A DNA stretch of 64,000 nucleotides from Farysia itapuensis (GCA_023212645.1 JALBYC010000001.1:248001-312000); one strand, 5' to 3'. Shown: positions 9,921 to 20,621, counted from the first letter of the stretch. Notes: a model not told the origin generated them from the sequence alone. Made by a program: numbers and translations.

Positions 9921-10595
9921 ATGGCCGTCATCGTGCAAGACTACGTCTCGGAAGAGGTGCATCAGCTCAAAGCCGAGGCGAATGCTGCTTTCGAGGCCAA
10001 GAACTACGATGGGGCACTATCCATGTATCTCGACATTCTCGCGCAGCTGCCACCACGACCGCCTGCACCGGACGCAGACGATGATGACGTGAGCAATGTC
10101 GCCGCCCAGGGCAAGCGCAAAGACGAATCCGAGTCATCCTCGCACAGCGAAGAGGAGGAGCAGATTCGCAAGCTCAGATCTGTCATTTACGCCAACGTTG
10201 CCGCCACGCATCTGCGTCTGGAGCAGTACAAGGACGCTGTCCAGGCTTGCAACCAGTCTCTGCTCGATCAACCCACGTACATCAAGGCGCTGTATCGTCG
10301 AGCCCAGGCGAACGAACAACTCGCCGGATGGGCTGGCCTATCCTCAGCTCTGCAAGACTACCAAACTCTGCTCGACAATCCAGCCCTCCCAGCCGCAACG
10401 CGTCCCTCGATCCAATCTGCAGTACACCGCCTCAAGCCACAGGCGGAAAAAGCCGCTCAGATCGAGAAGGACGAAATGCTCAGCAAACTAAAGGGTCTCG
10501 GCGACAGTCTGCTCGGCAACTTTGGCCTTTCGACTAACAACTTCCAGTTCACACAGCAACAGGGGGGTGGCTACTCGATGAATTTCGTCCGCTAG
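9921..10595 (+). CDS. TPR protein, TTC1-like co-chaperone adaptor
   Basis: This 224-residue protein is the fungal counterpart of tetratricopeptide repeat protein 1. Three TPR units run from about residue 8 to 150 (KAEANAAFEAKNYDGALSMY, then YANVAATHLRLEQYKDAVQ, then YIKALYRRAQANEQL). The first and second are separated by an acidic Ser/Glu-rich loop. The family-specific C-terminus is present: a Leu-rich stretch, then LGNFGLSTNNFQF and GGGYSMNFV at the end. TTC1 proteins bind Hsp90/Hsp70 tails, and a similar role is inferred. The frame is open upstream to 9894, but ATG 9921 is the first ATG. The stop codon is only 15 nt from the stop of the convergent VMS1 gene, so the two 3' UTRs must overlap. 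Confidence 0.9.
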   Translation: MAVIVQDYVSEEVHQLKAEANAAFEAKNYDGALSMYLDILAQLPPRPPAPDADDDDVSNVAAQGKRKDESESSSHSEEEEQIRKLRSVIYANVAATHLRLEQYKDAVQACNQSLLDQPTYIKALYRRAQANEQLAGWAGLSSALQDYQTLLDNPALPAATRPSIQSAVHRLKPQAEKAAQIEKDEMLSKLKGLGDSLLGNFGLSTNNFQFTQQQGGGYSMNFVR

Positions 10596-10610
10596 ACGGG
10601 TGCGGCCTCA

Positions 10611-13241
10611 CTACTTTGTGAGTGCCTTGATGCGTTCTTCGGCTGCACGTGCGCGTTTCTCCCGCTCGATACGTGCGCGCATTTCCGGCGTTAGACCTTG
10701 TTGTTGATCGCGTTGTTGGACGAGTGCGCGCGGAGCTGCACCAGCACCACCCAAACGGTTGGTCGAGTGATGCGACGTCGGCTGCGGTAGTGGTGGTGCT
10801 TCTTGTTCGTCCGAAGGCTTGGTAGCTTGCTTTTCCGCCGCTTTTTCAGCTCGGTCCCGCGCCTTTTCGCGCAGCGCTGCTCGGCGGTCTTTTTGCTTGC
10901 TTGACTGGCTTTCCTGCATTTCTTCCGTAAGTGCACTCGGCACACGGGCCCCGCCAACGCCCATTCCACCCCAGTCGGTCCAGTCAGGATGGTCCGCCAT
11001 GAGACGGCGGAATGCATTGCGTGCTTCTTTGGTGCTGCACAGGTCGTACGCTGTACGATGCGGTGGCATTTCCCCATTTGCGCCGTCGCCACGAAGTAAC
11101 CCTAGCCGAGCTACTTCGACGGTTGGATCGGCTTTGCGCTCTTCCAGCAGGTATCGCACCATCGACTCGCTCCCACCCTCGGCGGCAAGCTGCAGCAAGG
11201 TTTGCGGCACAAGCTTACCCGCCGACGCCGAACTACCTGCTTCGTGCACCTCTTGCTGCAACCACCAGGTCGGCAGAACAGCATTGATATCGCCACCTGG
11301 GAGTAGGTCAGCTTCGTTCTTGCCGAGAAATGTGATGAGCGCTTCGACACGACCTTTGCGCACCATTTCCACCAGTCGCTCCCACAGTGTCCGTGTGGCC
11401 TGCTCGGCGTCGCTCAGTTTGGGCTGTGCGTGTGCTGCTTTCTCGGCTCTGACCCGGTCGAGCTCGGCCGCTCGCTCGCGGGTTTTCTCCTCCCGCCTGC
11501 GCGTGTCGGCTTCCTTGCGTTGACGTTGTGTTACAATCTGTCGTTCGCGTTCTTCCTCTGCCTGCAACTCGGCGTCGGACTTGTGCTCGATTTTGACGCG
11601 CGATAGTTCGAGGAAGCAGCGTATGGTTTCGCCGATTGTGGGTCTGCGTGTGGGGAAGGGGAGTGATTCGAGACGGCCGTCGGAGCGTGCTGGGTCGAGG
11701 GGACTGGCGTGGTTGGATTTGACGCCGTCCCACGCCCACAGCATGCCTTTGGCTGCACGAGCACCTGCACGGAACCAGATCTTCTCGCTGCGACCAATCA
11801 GTTCCCGCCAACCGGGCAGGTCGAGCAGGCCACGCACGTCTTCCACCAACGCACTCTCGTTGTACCGCCGCAGCTGTGCACCGGCCGACTTGGCAAACCG
11901 ACCGGTAGCATCCTGCGCAGCTTGGCTCCCACCCTGCTTGCGTCGCGTCGTATACCGATGAAACGCCTTGTGTGCGAGTAAAATCAACGACCGTTCTTCA
12001 CGCGCTGTGGCCCCCAGCTGGGCCTGTTTCTTGCCCGTGTACGTTGTAATGTGCGGGTTGAGCGCGATGACGGACGCGGCAAAGTGTCCACCGCCCATGA
12101 GCAGAACGGTCCACATCCGCAGCGGCGGGTCCGAGCTAGGACCTCTGCTGACGGTCGAGCCGGTGCTTTCCTCATCACTCTCGGACGAGGAGTCGTACTC
12201 ACTCTCCTGCTCGTCATCATCACTGTCCAACGTTGTGGAGCCAGTAGTGGTGGTGGTTGCTTTGAGTGTGGGGATGAACCCGTGTCCGTCGAGGATGGTC
12301 ATGAGCATGGGTTTGGCAGCGTCTTGGACGTCTTTGGACTTGATCCGCTTGCCTTTCCACACACTCGTCTTTGCGCCTTGCCGCGTAATACGACCTGCCT
12401 GGAAGGCATTGATGCAAGCAGCGTACCACTCACCCGCCGACGATCCAGGCGGCAACGTGGGCGCCAAAGCAGATCCAGGATCGGGAAAGATAGTGCGGTT
12501 GAAGCCCAACTGTGTCTGCGCCAGCATGTCCTCCGCTGGTGTATCCGGCCGTGACGTGAACCACAGCAGAGGTGTGCGCAGATTCTGCACAACGTCATCG
12601 TCTTGGACATCGTCGCCATCGTGGGGGGTATCTTTGGTGTTGCTGATGTGCGTGCGAGCGAGAAGCTTGGTGATCAAATCTGCTTTCAACTGCGATGCGC
12701 CCGATTCCTCATCCGTCTCGCTAGACGACTCGACGTCTTCTGCCAGCTTCTCAAACGACGGTTGGGAGACGAGCACCGCGCTGCCCTGGACATTGAGCTG
12801 GACATTGTACCGGTGCCAGTCGGATCGGAAGTGCACTCTCTGTGCAGACACCGAGGCAAAGGGCGGACAGGCTGGACACAACGAGCACGGTGGAACGCGA
12901 AACTGCGACCTCGCCGTCGAAGATTCCCCCTCCTTTTGCTCCTCCGGTATGGACGGCGGTTGTGCGGCTGTTGCGCCAATGAGCTGTGCCGAGTCCTGGA
13001 CGTCGATGGCCGAGCGCAGCTGCAGACTCTGCGTCAATTGTGGGGGCAGGTCGAACGCATACAGCGGTCTTGCGAGAAGCGGGTGCTTTGGCGGACGCAC
13101 ACGCACCGTCTCCCCTGCTTGCGACATGATCCTGCGCGCAGCCAGTCTGGGTAACAGCGGCAGTATGAATCCGAGGTGAAGTGGCAAGGCAAAGGAGGAG
13201 GGCTGAGCCAAGAAGAACTGCAAAGTGATCGACTCGTGCAT
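10611..13241 (-). CDS. VMS1: Vms1/ANKZF1 peptidyl-tRNA hydrolase of ribosome quality control
   Basis: Vms1 releases stalled nascent chains from 60S subunits and links them to Cdc48. In order: a C2H2-type finger (CSLCPACPP, then H..DWHRYN) near residues 120-145; the VLRF1 release-factor-like domain with GGGHFAASVIALNP and the catalytic GSQ loop (Gln at about 440 from this start); a coiled basic stretch; ankyrin-like repeats near 640-740; and a basic C-terminal VCP-interacting helix (REKRARAAEERIKAL). I chose ATG 13241, the first in frame, giving 876 residues. The next Met at 13127 gives 838 residues and starts just before the conserved LYAFDLP segment. The 38 residues between are hydrophobic and atypical, so 13127 is a strong alternative. 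SRP14 is divergent from 13350. Confidence 0.93.
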   Translation of the reverse strand: MHESITLQFFLAQPSSFALPLHLGFILPLLPRLAARRIMSQAGETVRVRPPKHPLLARPLYAFDLPPQLTQSLQLRSAIDVQDSAQLIGATAAQPPSIPEEQKEGESSTARSQFRVPPCSLCPACPPFASVSAQRVHFRSDWHRYNVQLNVQGSAVLVSQPSFEKLAEDVESSSETDEESGASQLKADLITKLLARTHISNTKDTPHDGDDVQDDDVVQNLRTPLLWFTSRPDTPAEDMLAQTQLGFNRTIFPDPGSALAPTLPPGSSAGEWYAACINAFQAGRITRQGAKTSVWKGKRIKSKDVQDAAKPMLMTILDGHGFIPTLKATTTTTGSTTLDSDDDEQESEYDSSSESDEESTGSTVSRGPSSDPPLRMWTVLLMGGGHFAASVIALNPHITTYTGKKQAQLGATAREERSLILLAHKAFHRYTTRRKQGGSQAAQDATGRFAKSAGAQLRRYNESALVEDVRGLLDLPGWRELIGRSEKIWFRAGARAAKGMLWAWDGVKSNHASPLDPARSDGRLESLPFPTRRPTIGETIRCFLELSRVKIEHKSDAELQAEEERERQIVTQRQRKEADTRRREEKTRERAAELDRVRAEKAAHAQPKLSDAEQATRTLWERLVEMVRKGRVEALITFLGKNEADLLPGGDINAVLPTWWLQQEVHEAGSSASAGKLVPQTLLQLAAEGGSESMVRYLLEERKADPTVEVARLGLLRGDGANGEMPPHRTAYDLCSTKEARNAFRRLMADHPDWTDWGGMGVGGARVPSALTEEMQESQSSKQKDRRAALREKARDRAEKAAEKQATKPSDEQEAPPLPQPTSHHSTNRLGGAGAAPRALVQQRDQQQGLTPEMRARIEREKRARAAEERIKALTK

Positions 13242-13349
13242 ATCCTGTGATCTAACAATAAAAGGCAATGTTAGACCGTGAATAAAGACCGGAACCGTCT
13301 GAAAGCAGCCCTTCCTCCTGCCCCTTCACTACCACCATTACACACGACC

Positions 13350-13955
13350 ATGGCAGTCACAAATGAACAGGTAAGGGTGGCTGAACCTGCGAGGAAGGAA
13401 GCAAAGAGTACTGAAGCGGCTTGCTGGCTTTAGTTCCTGGAGGGCTTGACAGGGTTGTTTGCGAATAGCACGGATAAGCACTCGGTATATGTGACCTCGA
13501 AACGGGCCTCGCCCAAATCTGCGGTGGATGGCGACATCGATATGACGCCCTCATCGTCGTCCGGAGTGCAGGAAGCTGTGCTCTTCCGCGCGACCAACGG
13601 CGCTAGTGGCACCAGCAGAATCAAGATGAGCACTGTTGTGCCTGCCTCGCAACTGGCTACGTTTCAGACGGCCTACCTCGCACTACTCCGCGCACAGCTC
13701 GCACCGGCACTCAAGAAGCGCGACAAGGCCAAAGAACGCAAAGTAGACAAGATCAAGGAGCAGAGCCGCAAGAAACTCGTCCAGCTCGTCGACGGCAAAG
13801 AGCAGATCATCACCAACCATGTGGGCGCCAAACGCGGTGCAGGTCGGCGTAAACGTCAACGAGCTCTCGTCAAAGGTATGCATCTACGCAAGGAGAAAGC
13901 CAAAGACGCCAAACGCAAGAAACAGCAGCAGCAACAGCAGACCACTACCAAGTAA
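13350..13955 (+). CDS. SRP14: Signal recognition particle 14 kDa subunit
   Basis: SRP14 binds the Alu domain of SRP RNA and takes part in elongation arrest during secretory targeting. Exon 1 (13350-13370) codes seven residues, the intron is 13371-13433 (GTAAGG...TTTAG), and exon 2 starts with FLEGLTGLFANST and ends at TAA 13953-13955. The product has 180 residues. Family signs are SVYVTSKR in the first strand, VLFRATNG, KMSTVVPASQLATFQTAY and LKKRDKAKERKV. The C-terminal 60 residues are Lys/Arg-rich and end in a Gln tract, like the extended basic tail of fungal SRP14. The open frame that seems to begin at 13446 lacks the true N-terminus. Confidence 0.95.
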
Positions 13956-14136
13956 AATCGGGCTTCCCGTTGTTTGACATGTGTGTGTGAGAAGTGAGAC
14001 AAAGTGGTGGTATGAGGGAGATGTGAGAAATTGCGCCTGGTTCGTGCATCACCACCACCATCATCATCGTTCGTTGGTGAAGAGCTGCATGCCACTGCGA
14101 CATGAACTGTAGCTTTGTCTGCAACTCAGCATTACA

Positions 14137-17100
14137 ATGAGTGCACACAAGCACGGCGATAACGATGGGGAGGACGATTGGCAGTCGATGCCCGTCCAGC
14201 ACTCTTCCACCGCTGCTGCTGCTGCTGCTTCTCGCAGTCTAGATGCCTACTCGAACCCCAACGATCTCCTGTACGGCGACGAGGATCAGGAAGACTGGTC
14301 TGATCCAGACGATCCACGCCGCTTCAAGTCTCTCCCTTCTCGCTCGTCCAAGCCAAAGTCAAAGACACGCAAGACCATCTTTCACCGCACCAAAACAGCA
14401 TCTGAGCATACACCTGCTTCTGCCTCAGCCAGCACTAGACACGCGGCAGCCAACAATGCTACTGGTCGACACCTCGATATAGACGACGCTCGTGGCTACG
14501 ACTGGCGTGCCAAACCTGCGCATGCCGCACACCAAGACAACGACGACGATGAGAGCGATGACGATGAAAAGGGCTACACCCAGCTCAGACTCGACGAGGA
14601 CGAGGAAGGCGAAGAACTTCACGCTGCAACCGAGTACCTCTTCCAGGACGGAGCACGACACGACCCCTACGGCGATCACACCACCGCCACGCCGCTCAAC
14701 CAGATGAACACCACCAAACAGCTTCTTTCCGAAGGCCAAAAGATTGCCTACGTCGGACTATGCAGTCTACTCGCCAGCGAAATGGTCCGTTCCGTCCGCA
14801 GAGTGCCCGGCAAAGGCCTCGATAGCGCAAAGGACAGCATCCAGAGCTGGAAGCTCAAAGTCCTCGCCCGTCTCTATCAGCACATGGACATTGAGCCGAG
14901 CGAGCAGAAGATGATCGAGTCTCTCGCCGAGCACGGTGTCCTGCCCACCGATCTCGCACCCTCCCTCGTCACCACCCAGACCATCGACAATCCCGATTTC
15001 GACCCGGATGCGCTGCGTGAGCGGGAAGAAGAGGAGGCAGAAGAGGCACAAGCAGCAATAGCAGCAGCACAAGCCCAGCAAGAACGTGCGTCCACACCCA
15101 AACCAGGTCCGCCTCCGTCTAAAGACTCGCTCGACTTGCCGCGTGGTACTGCGAATCCGTTTGGCGACGATGAAGAGGAAGCCACTAGTGCTGAACAACA
15201 GCCTGTGTCGTCTCGATCGGCACCACAGGAAGACGAAGGCGATATAGGCATGCATGCAGATGGCGATGACAGCGTAGTGTCAGAACCGCAGCCCGAACCG
15301 GTCAAGGCCATGGCGGATCCCAATACCGCTTCCCAGCTCGCGAACGCTGGCGCGGCAGTCGACGCTGCTGCGGGACCACTCCCAGCAGTCGAGGTCGGCA
15401 CGACGTTGGGTTTGACAAAGGAGCCACAGTCTGTCGAGCCACCGCCAGGAGCACTGGACGGTGTGACGACCAGCATCAGTAGTGCCGACGCCACCATCAC
15501 CCTCGATCTCCGCTGGACTGTGCTCTGCGATCTCTTCCTCGTGCTTACCGCCGACAGTGTCTACGACGCACGTTCACGTGTCCTGCTGGAACACATCGCT
15601 TCCCACCTCGGACTCACCTGGATGGACGTGACCAAGTTTGAGAAACGGGTGACTGACGCACTCGAGATCGAGGAAGGCATCGAGAGTCTGAGCGACAAGT
15701 CGGCCGTACAAAAACGCATGCTGATGGCGCGCAAGAAGCGGATGCTCATGATGGGGCTTGCGACTGTCGGCGGCGGACTTGTCATTGGTCTCTCGGCTGG
15801 GCTGTTAGCTCCTGTCATCGGAGCTGGCGTGGGCGCAGCGCTTGGCGCCGTTGGCGTTGGTGGTACGTCAAGTTTCCTCGGCGGTATTGGCGGTGCTGCA
15901 CTCATTACCTCTACGGGCACACTCGGCGGTATGACGCTCGGCGGACATGGTATGAGTCGTCGAACACGCAGCGTCAAGACCTTTGAATTCCGCCCGATCC
16001 ACAACAACAAGCGAGTCAACGCAATCGTTGCCGTACCCGGCTTTATGAATGGCCCCCAAGACGACGTACGACTGCCATTCAGTGTGATTGACAGCATCAT
16101 GGGCGACGCCTTCAGCGTGCTCTGGGAGCCGGATATGATGCAAGAGATGGGTAACGCTCTTGGCATCTTGTGGAACGAGACAATTGTGCAAGGTGTTCAG
16201 CAGGTTTTGGCCGCTACGGTGGCAGGTGCAATGTTCACGGCGCTTGCCTGGCCGCTTTGGCTGACCAAGTTGGGCTATTTGATCGACAATCCCTGGTCCA
16301 ACGCACTGGACCGTGCCAGTGCTGCTGGATTGATCTTGGCCGACACTCTGATGAAACGTCAGTTGGGCGTGCGACCCATTACGCTTGTCGGGTACAGTCT
16401 CGGCGCACGCGTCATCTTCTATGCCCTGCTGGAACTGCACCGCATCAAGGCGTACGGGGTTGTGCAGAACGTGTACATCATGGGCGCGCCCATTACCGCC
16501 AAGGACGATACCTGGAAGGAAGCGCGCAGTGTCGTCTCTGGCCGCTTTGTCAGTGCCTTTTCCCGCACCGACTGGATCCTCGGCTACCTCCACCGCGCTG
16601 CATCCGGCGGACTGCGCAGCATTGCAGGCCTACACCCCGTCGAGCGTGTCCAGGACGTAGAAAACGTCGATGTAACCCACGTCGTGCCTGGTCACTTGGC
16701 CTACCGACCGCTCATGCCCTTAGTCCTCGGTGAGCTTGGCTTCCGCACCACCGCTGACTACTTTGACGAACCGGAAGACTTGAACGCCATCCCCGAGCGT
16801 CAGGTCGTACGCGAAGACCAGCTGCAGCATCAACAGCAGCAGCAGCTCGAACTGAAAACCGTCAAAACCAAGACTGGCGGGTTCGGCAAAATTTGGAGCA
16901 GAAAGAGCGCCAACTCCAGCGGCGTTTCCACCCCAACCGCCGCCGCGAGCACTACGGGCACGCCGGTTTCAAACGATACGTACGACGAGTATGACGATGA
17001 CGACCTTCCGCCGCGCGAGCCAGCGCCAGCGCCAGCGCCAGCGCCGCCGGATGTCAATGCTGGTGCGATGCAAGCGCCACAGCGTAAAGCGTCAGGAGTG

Positions 17101-17811
17101 GAGATGGTAAAAACAGCGGCGGTGGGGGGACGACCTGCGACGCCCGAAGTGGATCGACCGGCGGCGGTGAGTGCGCATGTGGATACCGAGGCGATTCTGC
17201 GCGAGCTGCGTGAATCTGGAATCGAGGTGCGCGAGCTTGAGAGTTCGCTCCCGCCATTGGTGGCCTCTTCCGCGCCGCCGCCGTCTGCTGCCACCGTGTC
17301 GACGTTTGGGGCTGCAGAGCGAGAGCAGGGCTCAACTGGGGGGATTTCGCTTACGTTCGCCTCGTACGATGACGAGGAGGCCGCCCAGGGCGAGGCTCAA
17401 GAGCAGCGGGAGGAGGCGGAGGGGAGTCGGTCTGTAGATGATCAGAGTGAGGGTTGGACGAGTGCTCACACCACCATAGACGATGCGGACGTGGACGTGG
17501 ACGTGGACGGGTCTTGGGCCTCGGCCCACGGCGGGATTGGCGTGACTCGGCCTGGAGTCTCCCACACTGGCGGACGAGTACGCTCATCCACCTTCCTCAC
17601 CACCACCACCACCACCGGCACCGCTGGAGACGACGACACCCCGCAGCCCTCAACACCCTCCTTCACCTACCCAACCCAACAACCCGACCACCATGCCTAC
17701 TTCACCCCTCCACCCCTCCCCACTCCAACTGCACTCACCAGCCTCGACCGAAACCCATCCACCTTCCCACCACCGCCCCCAGACCCCTGGGCCACAGAAA
17801 ATCCCTGGTAA
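14137..17811 (+). CDS. TMCO4/Mil1-like DUF726 alpha/beta-hydrolase membrane protein
   Basis: This intronless gene codes 1224 residues from ATG 14137. The N-terminal 450 residues are acidic and low in complexity. A helical block follows (WTVLCDLFLVLTADSVYDAR and after), then a Gly/Ala-rich double hydrophobic hairpin at about residues 538-605. The alpha/beta-hydrolase core comes next, with IVAVPGFMNG and the nucleophile elbow GYSLG (Ser near 754), then DWILGYL and VTHVVPGHLAYRP. This order is that of the DUF726 family (human TMCO4, yeast Mil1/YFL034W). Mil1 interacts with clathrin adaptors; the enzymatic substrate of the family is not known to me. The last 380 residues are a disordered tail with Gln and Pro-Ala repeats and DVDVDVDG. 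The 3' end faces the bZIP gene. Confidence 0.87.
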   Translation: MSAHKHGDNDGEDDWQSMPVQHSSTAAAAAASRSLDAYSNPNDLLYGDEDQEDWSDPDDPRRFKSLPSRSSKPKSKTRKTIFHRTKTASEHTPASASASTRHAAANNATGRHLDIDDARGYDWRAKPAHAAHQDNDDDESDDDEKGYTQLRLDEDEEGEELHAATEYLFQDGARHDPYGDHTTATPLNQMNTTKQLLSEGQKIAYVGLCSLLASEMVRSVRRVPGKGLDSAKDSIQSWKLKVLARLYQHMDIEPSEQKMIESLAEHGVLPTDLAPSLVTTQTIDNPDFDPDALREREEEEAEEAQAAIAAAQAQQERASTPKPGPPPSKDSLDLPRGTANPFGDDEEEATSAEQQPVSSRSAPQEDEGDIGMHADGDDSVVSEPQPEPVKAMADPNTASQLANAGAAVDAAAGPLPAVEVGTTLGLTKEPQSVEPPPGALDGVTTSISSADATITLDLRWTVLCDLFLVLTADSVYDARSRVLLEHIASHLGLTWMDVTKFEKRVTDALEIEEGIESLSDKSAVQKRMLMARKKRMLMMGLATVGGGLVIGLSAGLLAPVIGAGVGAALGAVGVGGTSSFLGGIGGAALITSTGTLGGMTLGGHGMSRRTRSVKTFEFRPIHNNKRVNAIVAVPGFMNGPQDDVRLPFSVIDSIMGDAFSVLWEPDMMQEMGNALGILWNETIVQGVQQVLAATVAGAMFTALAWPLWLTKLGYLIDNPWSNALDRASAAGLILADTLMKRQLGVRPITLVGYSLGARVIFYALLELHRIKAYGVVQNVYIMGAPITAKDDTWKEARSVVSGRFVSAFSRTDWILGYLHRAASGGLRSIAGLHPVERVQDVENVDVTHVVPGHLAYRPLMPLVLGELGFRTTADYFDEPEDLNAIPERQVVREDQLQHQQQQQLELKTVKTKTGGFGKIWSRKSANSSGVSTPTAAASTTGTPVSNDTYDEYDDDDLPPREPAPAPAPAPPDVNAGAMQAPQRKASGVEMVKTAAVGGRPATPEVDRPAAVSAHVDTEAILRELRESGIEVRELESSLPPLVASSAPPPSAATVSTFGAAEREQGSTGGISLTFASYDDEEAAQGEAQEQREEAEGSRSVDDQSEGWTSAHTTIDDADVDVDVDGSWASAHGGIGVTRPGVSHTGGRVRSSTFLTTTTTTGTAGDDDTPQPSTPSFTYPTQQPDHHAYFTPPPLPTPTALTSLDRNPSTFPPPPPDPWATENPW

Positions 17812-18149
17812 ACCCCGCAGCAGCAGCAGCAGCACCGTCCTGCCATCACATGCCAAATTCTATACCATCAACGCTTGCCATCGCCACTAGTGTACTCACA
17901 CACAGAGAAGTAGGCGGGAGAAAATGGTGAGATATTGTTTGGTGAGGGCTAGTCGAGAAAAAACCGCGAGAAAACAAGAGATATACATGTGTGCGCACCG
18001 AAACCAAGGAACAGTGCGAAGGGAGGCTATAGTACAAACAAAGAAAGAGGTTTCTGCGTATATATACACAACAACGAGACAACAAAGAGAGGTGGTGATG
18101 ATGGGATGTGGGGAAAAGCAAACCCCGCGGGGGTTGGGCGAGGAAACAA
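17812..18149. other. Convergent intergenic spacer
   Basis: These 338 bp separate the stop codons of the DUF726 gene and the bZIP gene. They should hold both 3' UTRs. An A-rich stretch and a TATATACA motif near 18058 are visible, but no gene. Confidence 0.6.
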
Positions 18150-18356
18150 TTAGACAGAGACAGTAGTGGTGGTGGTGGTTGTGGTGGATTCACGGGGAGC
18201 TTTGCGGTCGAGTAGGCCGAGCATTTTGCTAACGGCGGTTTCATCTACTTCGAGCGGTGTTGCGCTGTGCGGCGGTGCAGATGCTGGGGACGAGCTGAAA
18301 TTGGGTGTAGATCCAGGGTAAAGGGCCGAGTTGCGTGGCGTGGTGGCCGATCTTCT

Positions 18357-18388
<32 letters not shown>

Positions 18389-20120
18389 TGTGCTGCTTCG
18401 CCCCACCGATGGAATCGACGAGTTCTTCAAGCTCACTAGCATTGGTCGAGAGGAAAGCCGGGTGCTGCGACAGGCGCGAGTACACATTGATGGGTGAGAA
18501 AGAGGTGGTGCCGTTGGCGTCATCATCGTCGCTGCTGCGCGACTTGGCGCTCGATTCGGACGAGCTACCGCTGTTGCTATTTGGCGAGTAGCGCGACTGC
18601 TGTTGCTGATGCATTGGCGGCTGGAATCCAAGCTGTGCATACGGGCTGGACCCACGCTGAGCCATCTTGGCCTCTAATAAGCGAAGGAACATTTGTGCGT
18701 GCTCGGCCTGGGTGAGCGGGCGCGCCGCCGATCCCGAGGCTTTGCCGCCCTCTTCGACCTGCTTGGCTGCATCGTCATCCCCGGAAACTTCGCCCATCGG
18801 CTGACTGCCAAAGTTGAACATCCCACCAGGCGTCATACCGCCGTTGAGAAAAGCAGAGAGATCAAACGGCGAGGGAGCACCATTGTTGCTCGCAGCTGCT
18901 GTAGCTTGTGCGACAGCCTGTGCTTTTTCGTCCAGCGTTTCGTCATCCCCAGCCAAATTGTTCGTCATCTGCGACCACCAGCTTTGATCGCCTGGATTCT
19001 TGGGATCGCTCAGGTTGAAAGCGAATGGAATCGGGTTGGGGTTGAGGAGAGCACCGTTCTGCTGTGTTGGCATGGGCATCAACATGTTGCTGCCATATGG
19101 TGCTGATGGGTAGCCAGAGCTGTACTCGCGCTGTTTGGCACCAAGCATGGCGGATCCACTCAGCTTCTCGTTGTTTCCGGCACTGCTCTTGTTGCTGTTC
19201 TTGTTCTGTTTGTTACCAGCAAAGTTGAGAGAAAGGATCGGATTGAAGGCGCCATTGTTGTCCTGAGACTGTTGCTGGGCGTCGTTTTCGTCTTCGTCCT
19301 TATCGTGGCCAGACTGGGCAAGCTGTGCGAACCAGTCGTTGTCAAAGGTACTGTTGTTGTGAGTATTGCTCAAAGGCTTGCTTGTAGGGCGTGCGCGGTC
19401 GCTGGAGTCATTGAGCAAGCTTGGGTTTACACTTGAACTGTTGCCGGATGCCGGGAGTAGATCGGCAAACACAGGCTGTGATGTGAGGGATGTGAGAGAT
19501 GATCGCGACGTTGCTGGTTCGTCGAGCTGTCTACTGGCTTTGACATTGGCATCCTTTTTGGATGGAGCAGCGTGCATAGCCTTGGAAGACGGTGCGCGCG
19601 CAGCGGGAGCTTCGGGTCCACGCGCCCACGCCTCCATGCTCAGATCGAGCTGAGGGTAGGAGTGCGCGGGCATGGCAGACTTGCCGGCGGCGACCGAGTC
19701 AAGCACAGCAGGGAGGGTATGGGCGAAACCAAGACCAGCAACATGAGACTTGAGCGCCTCGTTCTCTTCCTTGAGCTGCTGAGCAAGACGCTGTAGATCA
19801 GCGTTGGACTCGAGACCCATCTGGTCGAAGCGTCTGCATCGCTCCTCCAACTCTCTCACGCGAGCCTCTCTACGCTTGCGAAACTCGCGCTGCGCCTTGC
19901 GGTTCTGGAGAGTGCGCTTTGTAACGAGCGGTGCGTCAGGGTTGCCGGGGACGGGAACGAGCTGCTGACTGGCAGAAGTCTTGTTGGGGGACTTCTTGCT
20001 TGAACTGATATCGTCGTCGGATTCGTCCATATCTTCGTCAGACTCGGACTCGAGACGCTGCACCTGTGGCTTGCGCTTTGTGCCAGCGTGAGGCATGGAT
20101 GAATGCGTTGTAGGAGACAT
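18150..20120 (-). CDS. bZIP transcription factor with Yap1/Pap1-type basic region
   Basis: This 656-residue protein starts at ATG 20120; the frame is open further upstream but only from a TTG. The basic region at about residues 65-85 reads QNRKAQREFRKRREARVREL, which fits the NxxAQxxFR signature of the Yap1/Pap1 family. A leucine zipper follows (near 85-125). The rest is disordered and rich in Asn, Ser, Gln and Gly, with a run of eleven Gly (GCC repeats) near residue 590. Yap1 and Pap1 sense oxidants through C-terminal cysteines, but here the only cysteine after the start lies in the zipper (EERCRRF). A Yap1-like redox switch is therefore unlikely, and the target genes are unknown. A short conserved-looking segment near the C-terminus (SKMLGLLDRK) may be a cofactor site; that is a guess. 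Confidence 0.88.
18358..18386 (-). repeat. CCG/GGC tract coding poly-Gly
   Basis: A nearly perfect CCG run of about ten units encodes eleven consecutive Gly in the disordered C-terminal part of the bZIP protein. It is a probable slippage site. Confidence 0.85.
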
Positions 20121-20621
20121 GGCCAAAGAATGACAAACACAGAGTCCACTGAGACGACTCGAAAGAATGATGGGAGAAGAAGAGGAGGAGCACGAGGGCA
20201 AGTGGACCAGATCCAATCAGGCCCAAAAGTGGCAAATGTCAAAATTGGCGCACGAGGGCAGTCTCGCGGCTCTTCCGACACGTTTGGCCTGGAACGGACT
20301 GTCCCGTGTGAATAACAAAAAGAGCGATTCCACGGTCACCACCCGATATAGTATACAATCACGGTGGCGTCATATTTCAAAATCAATCGCCGTCTCCACA
20401 ATCTTCAAAATCTGCCTGCCGAATCGATCGGAAGAATGCGAGTGGATCGGAGGAGAGCGGCGTGTCAAAGGAAACAGCGGTCTGGACACAATCGGCGCGA
20501 ATCGCTTTCAACTGTATGTCATTAAAAGAGCAAGGTATGATTTCGTAAAAACAACAACAACAAAACGGAGATCTAAGGTGTCGGCCGTGGCATGCAATGC
20601 AATGAAGAAAAAGGGTTTTCT
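20121..20621. other. Promoter region of bZIP gene and 3' flank of reductase gene
   Basis: This 501 bp spacer lies between two genes transcribed to the left. It should contain the bZIP promoter and the 5' side of its UTR, with the terminator of the upstream gene cluster on its right. I see no coding pattern. There is a short A/C-rich run (ACAACAACAACAAAAC) near 20550. Confidence 0.5.

Noticed and set aside
13128..13241. Hydrophobic 38-residue N-terminal extension of VMS1 as a targeting signal
   Set aside because: It is in frame and ATG-started, but Vms1 proteins usually begin just before LYAFDLP, so this could be 5' UTR. I kept the longer model with the caveat and claim no signal function.
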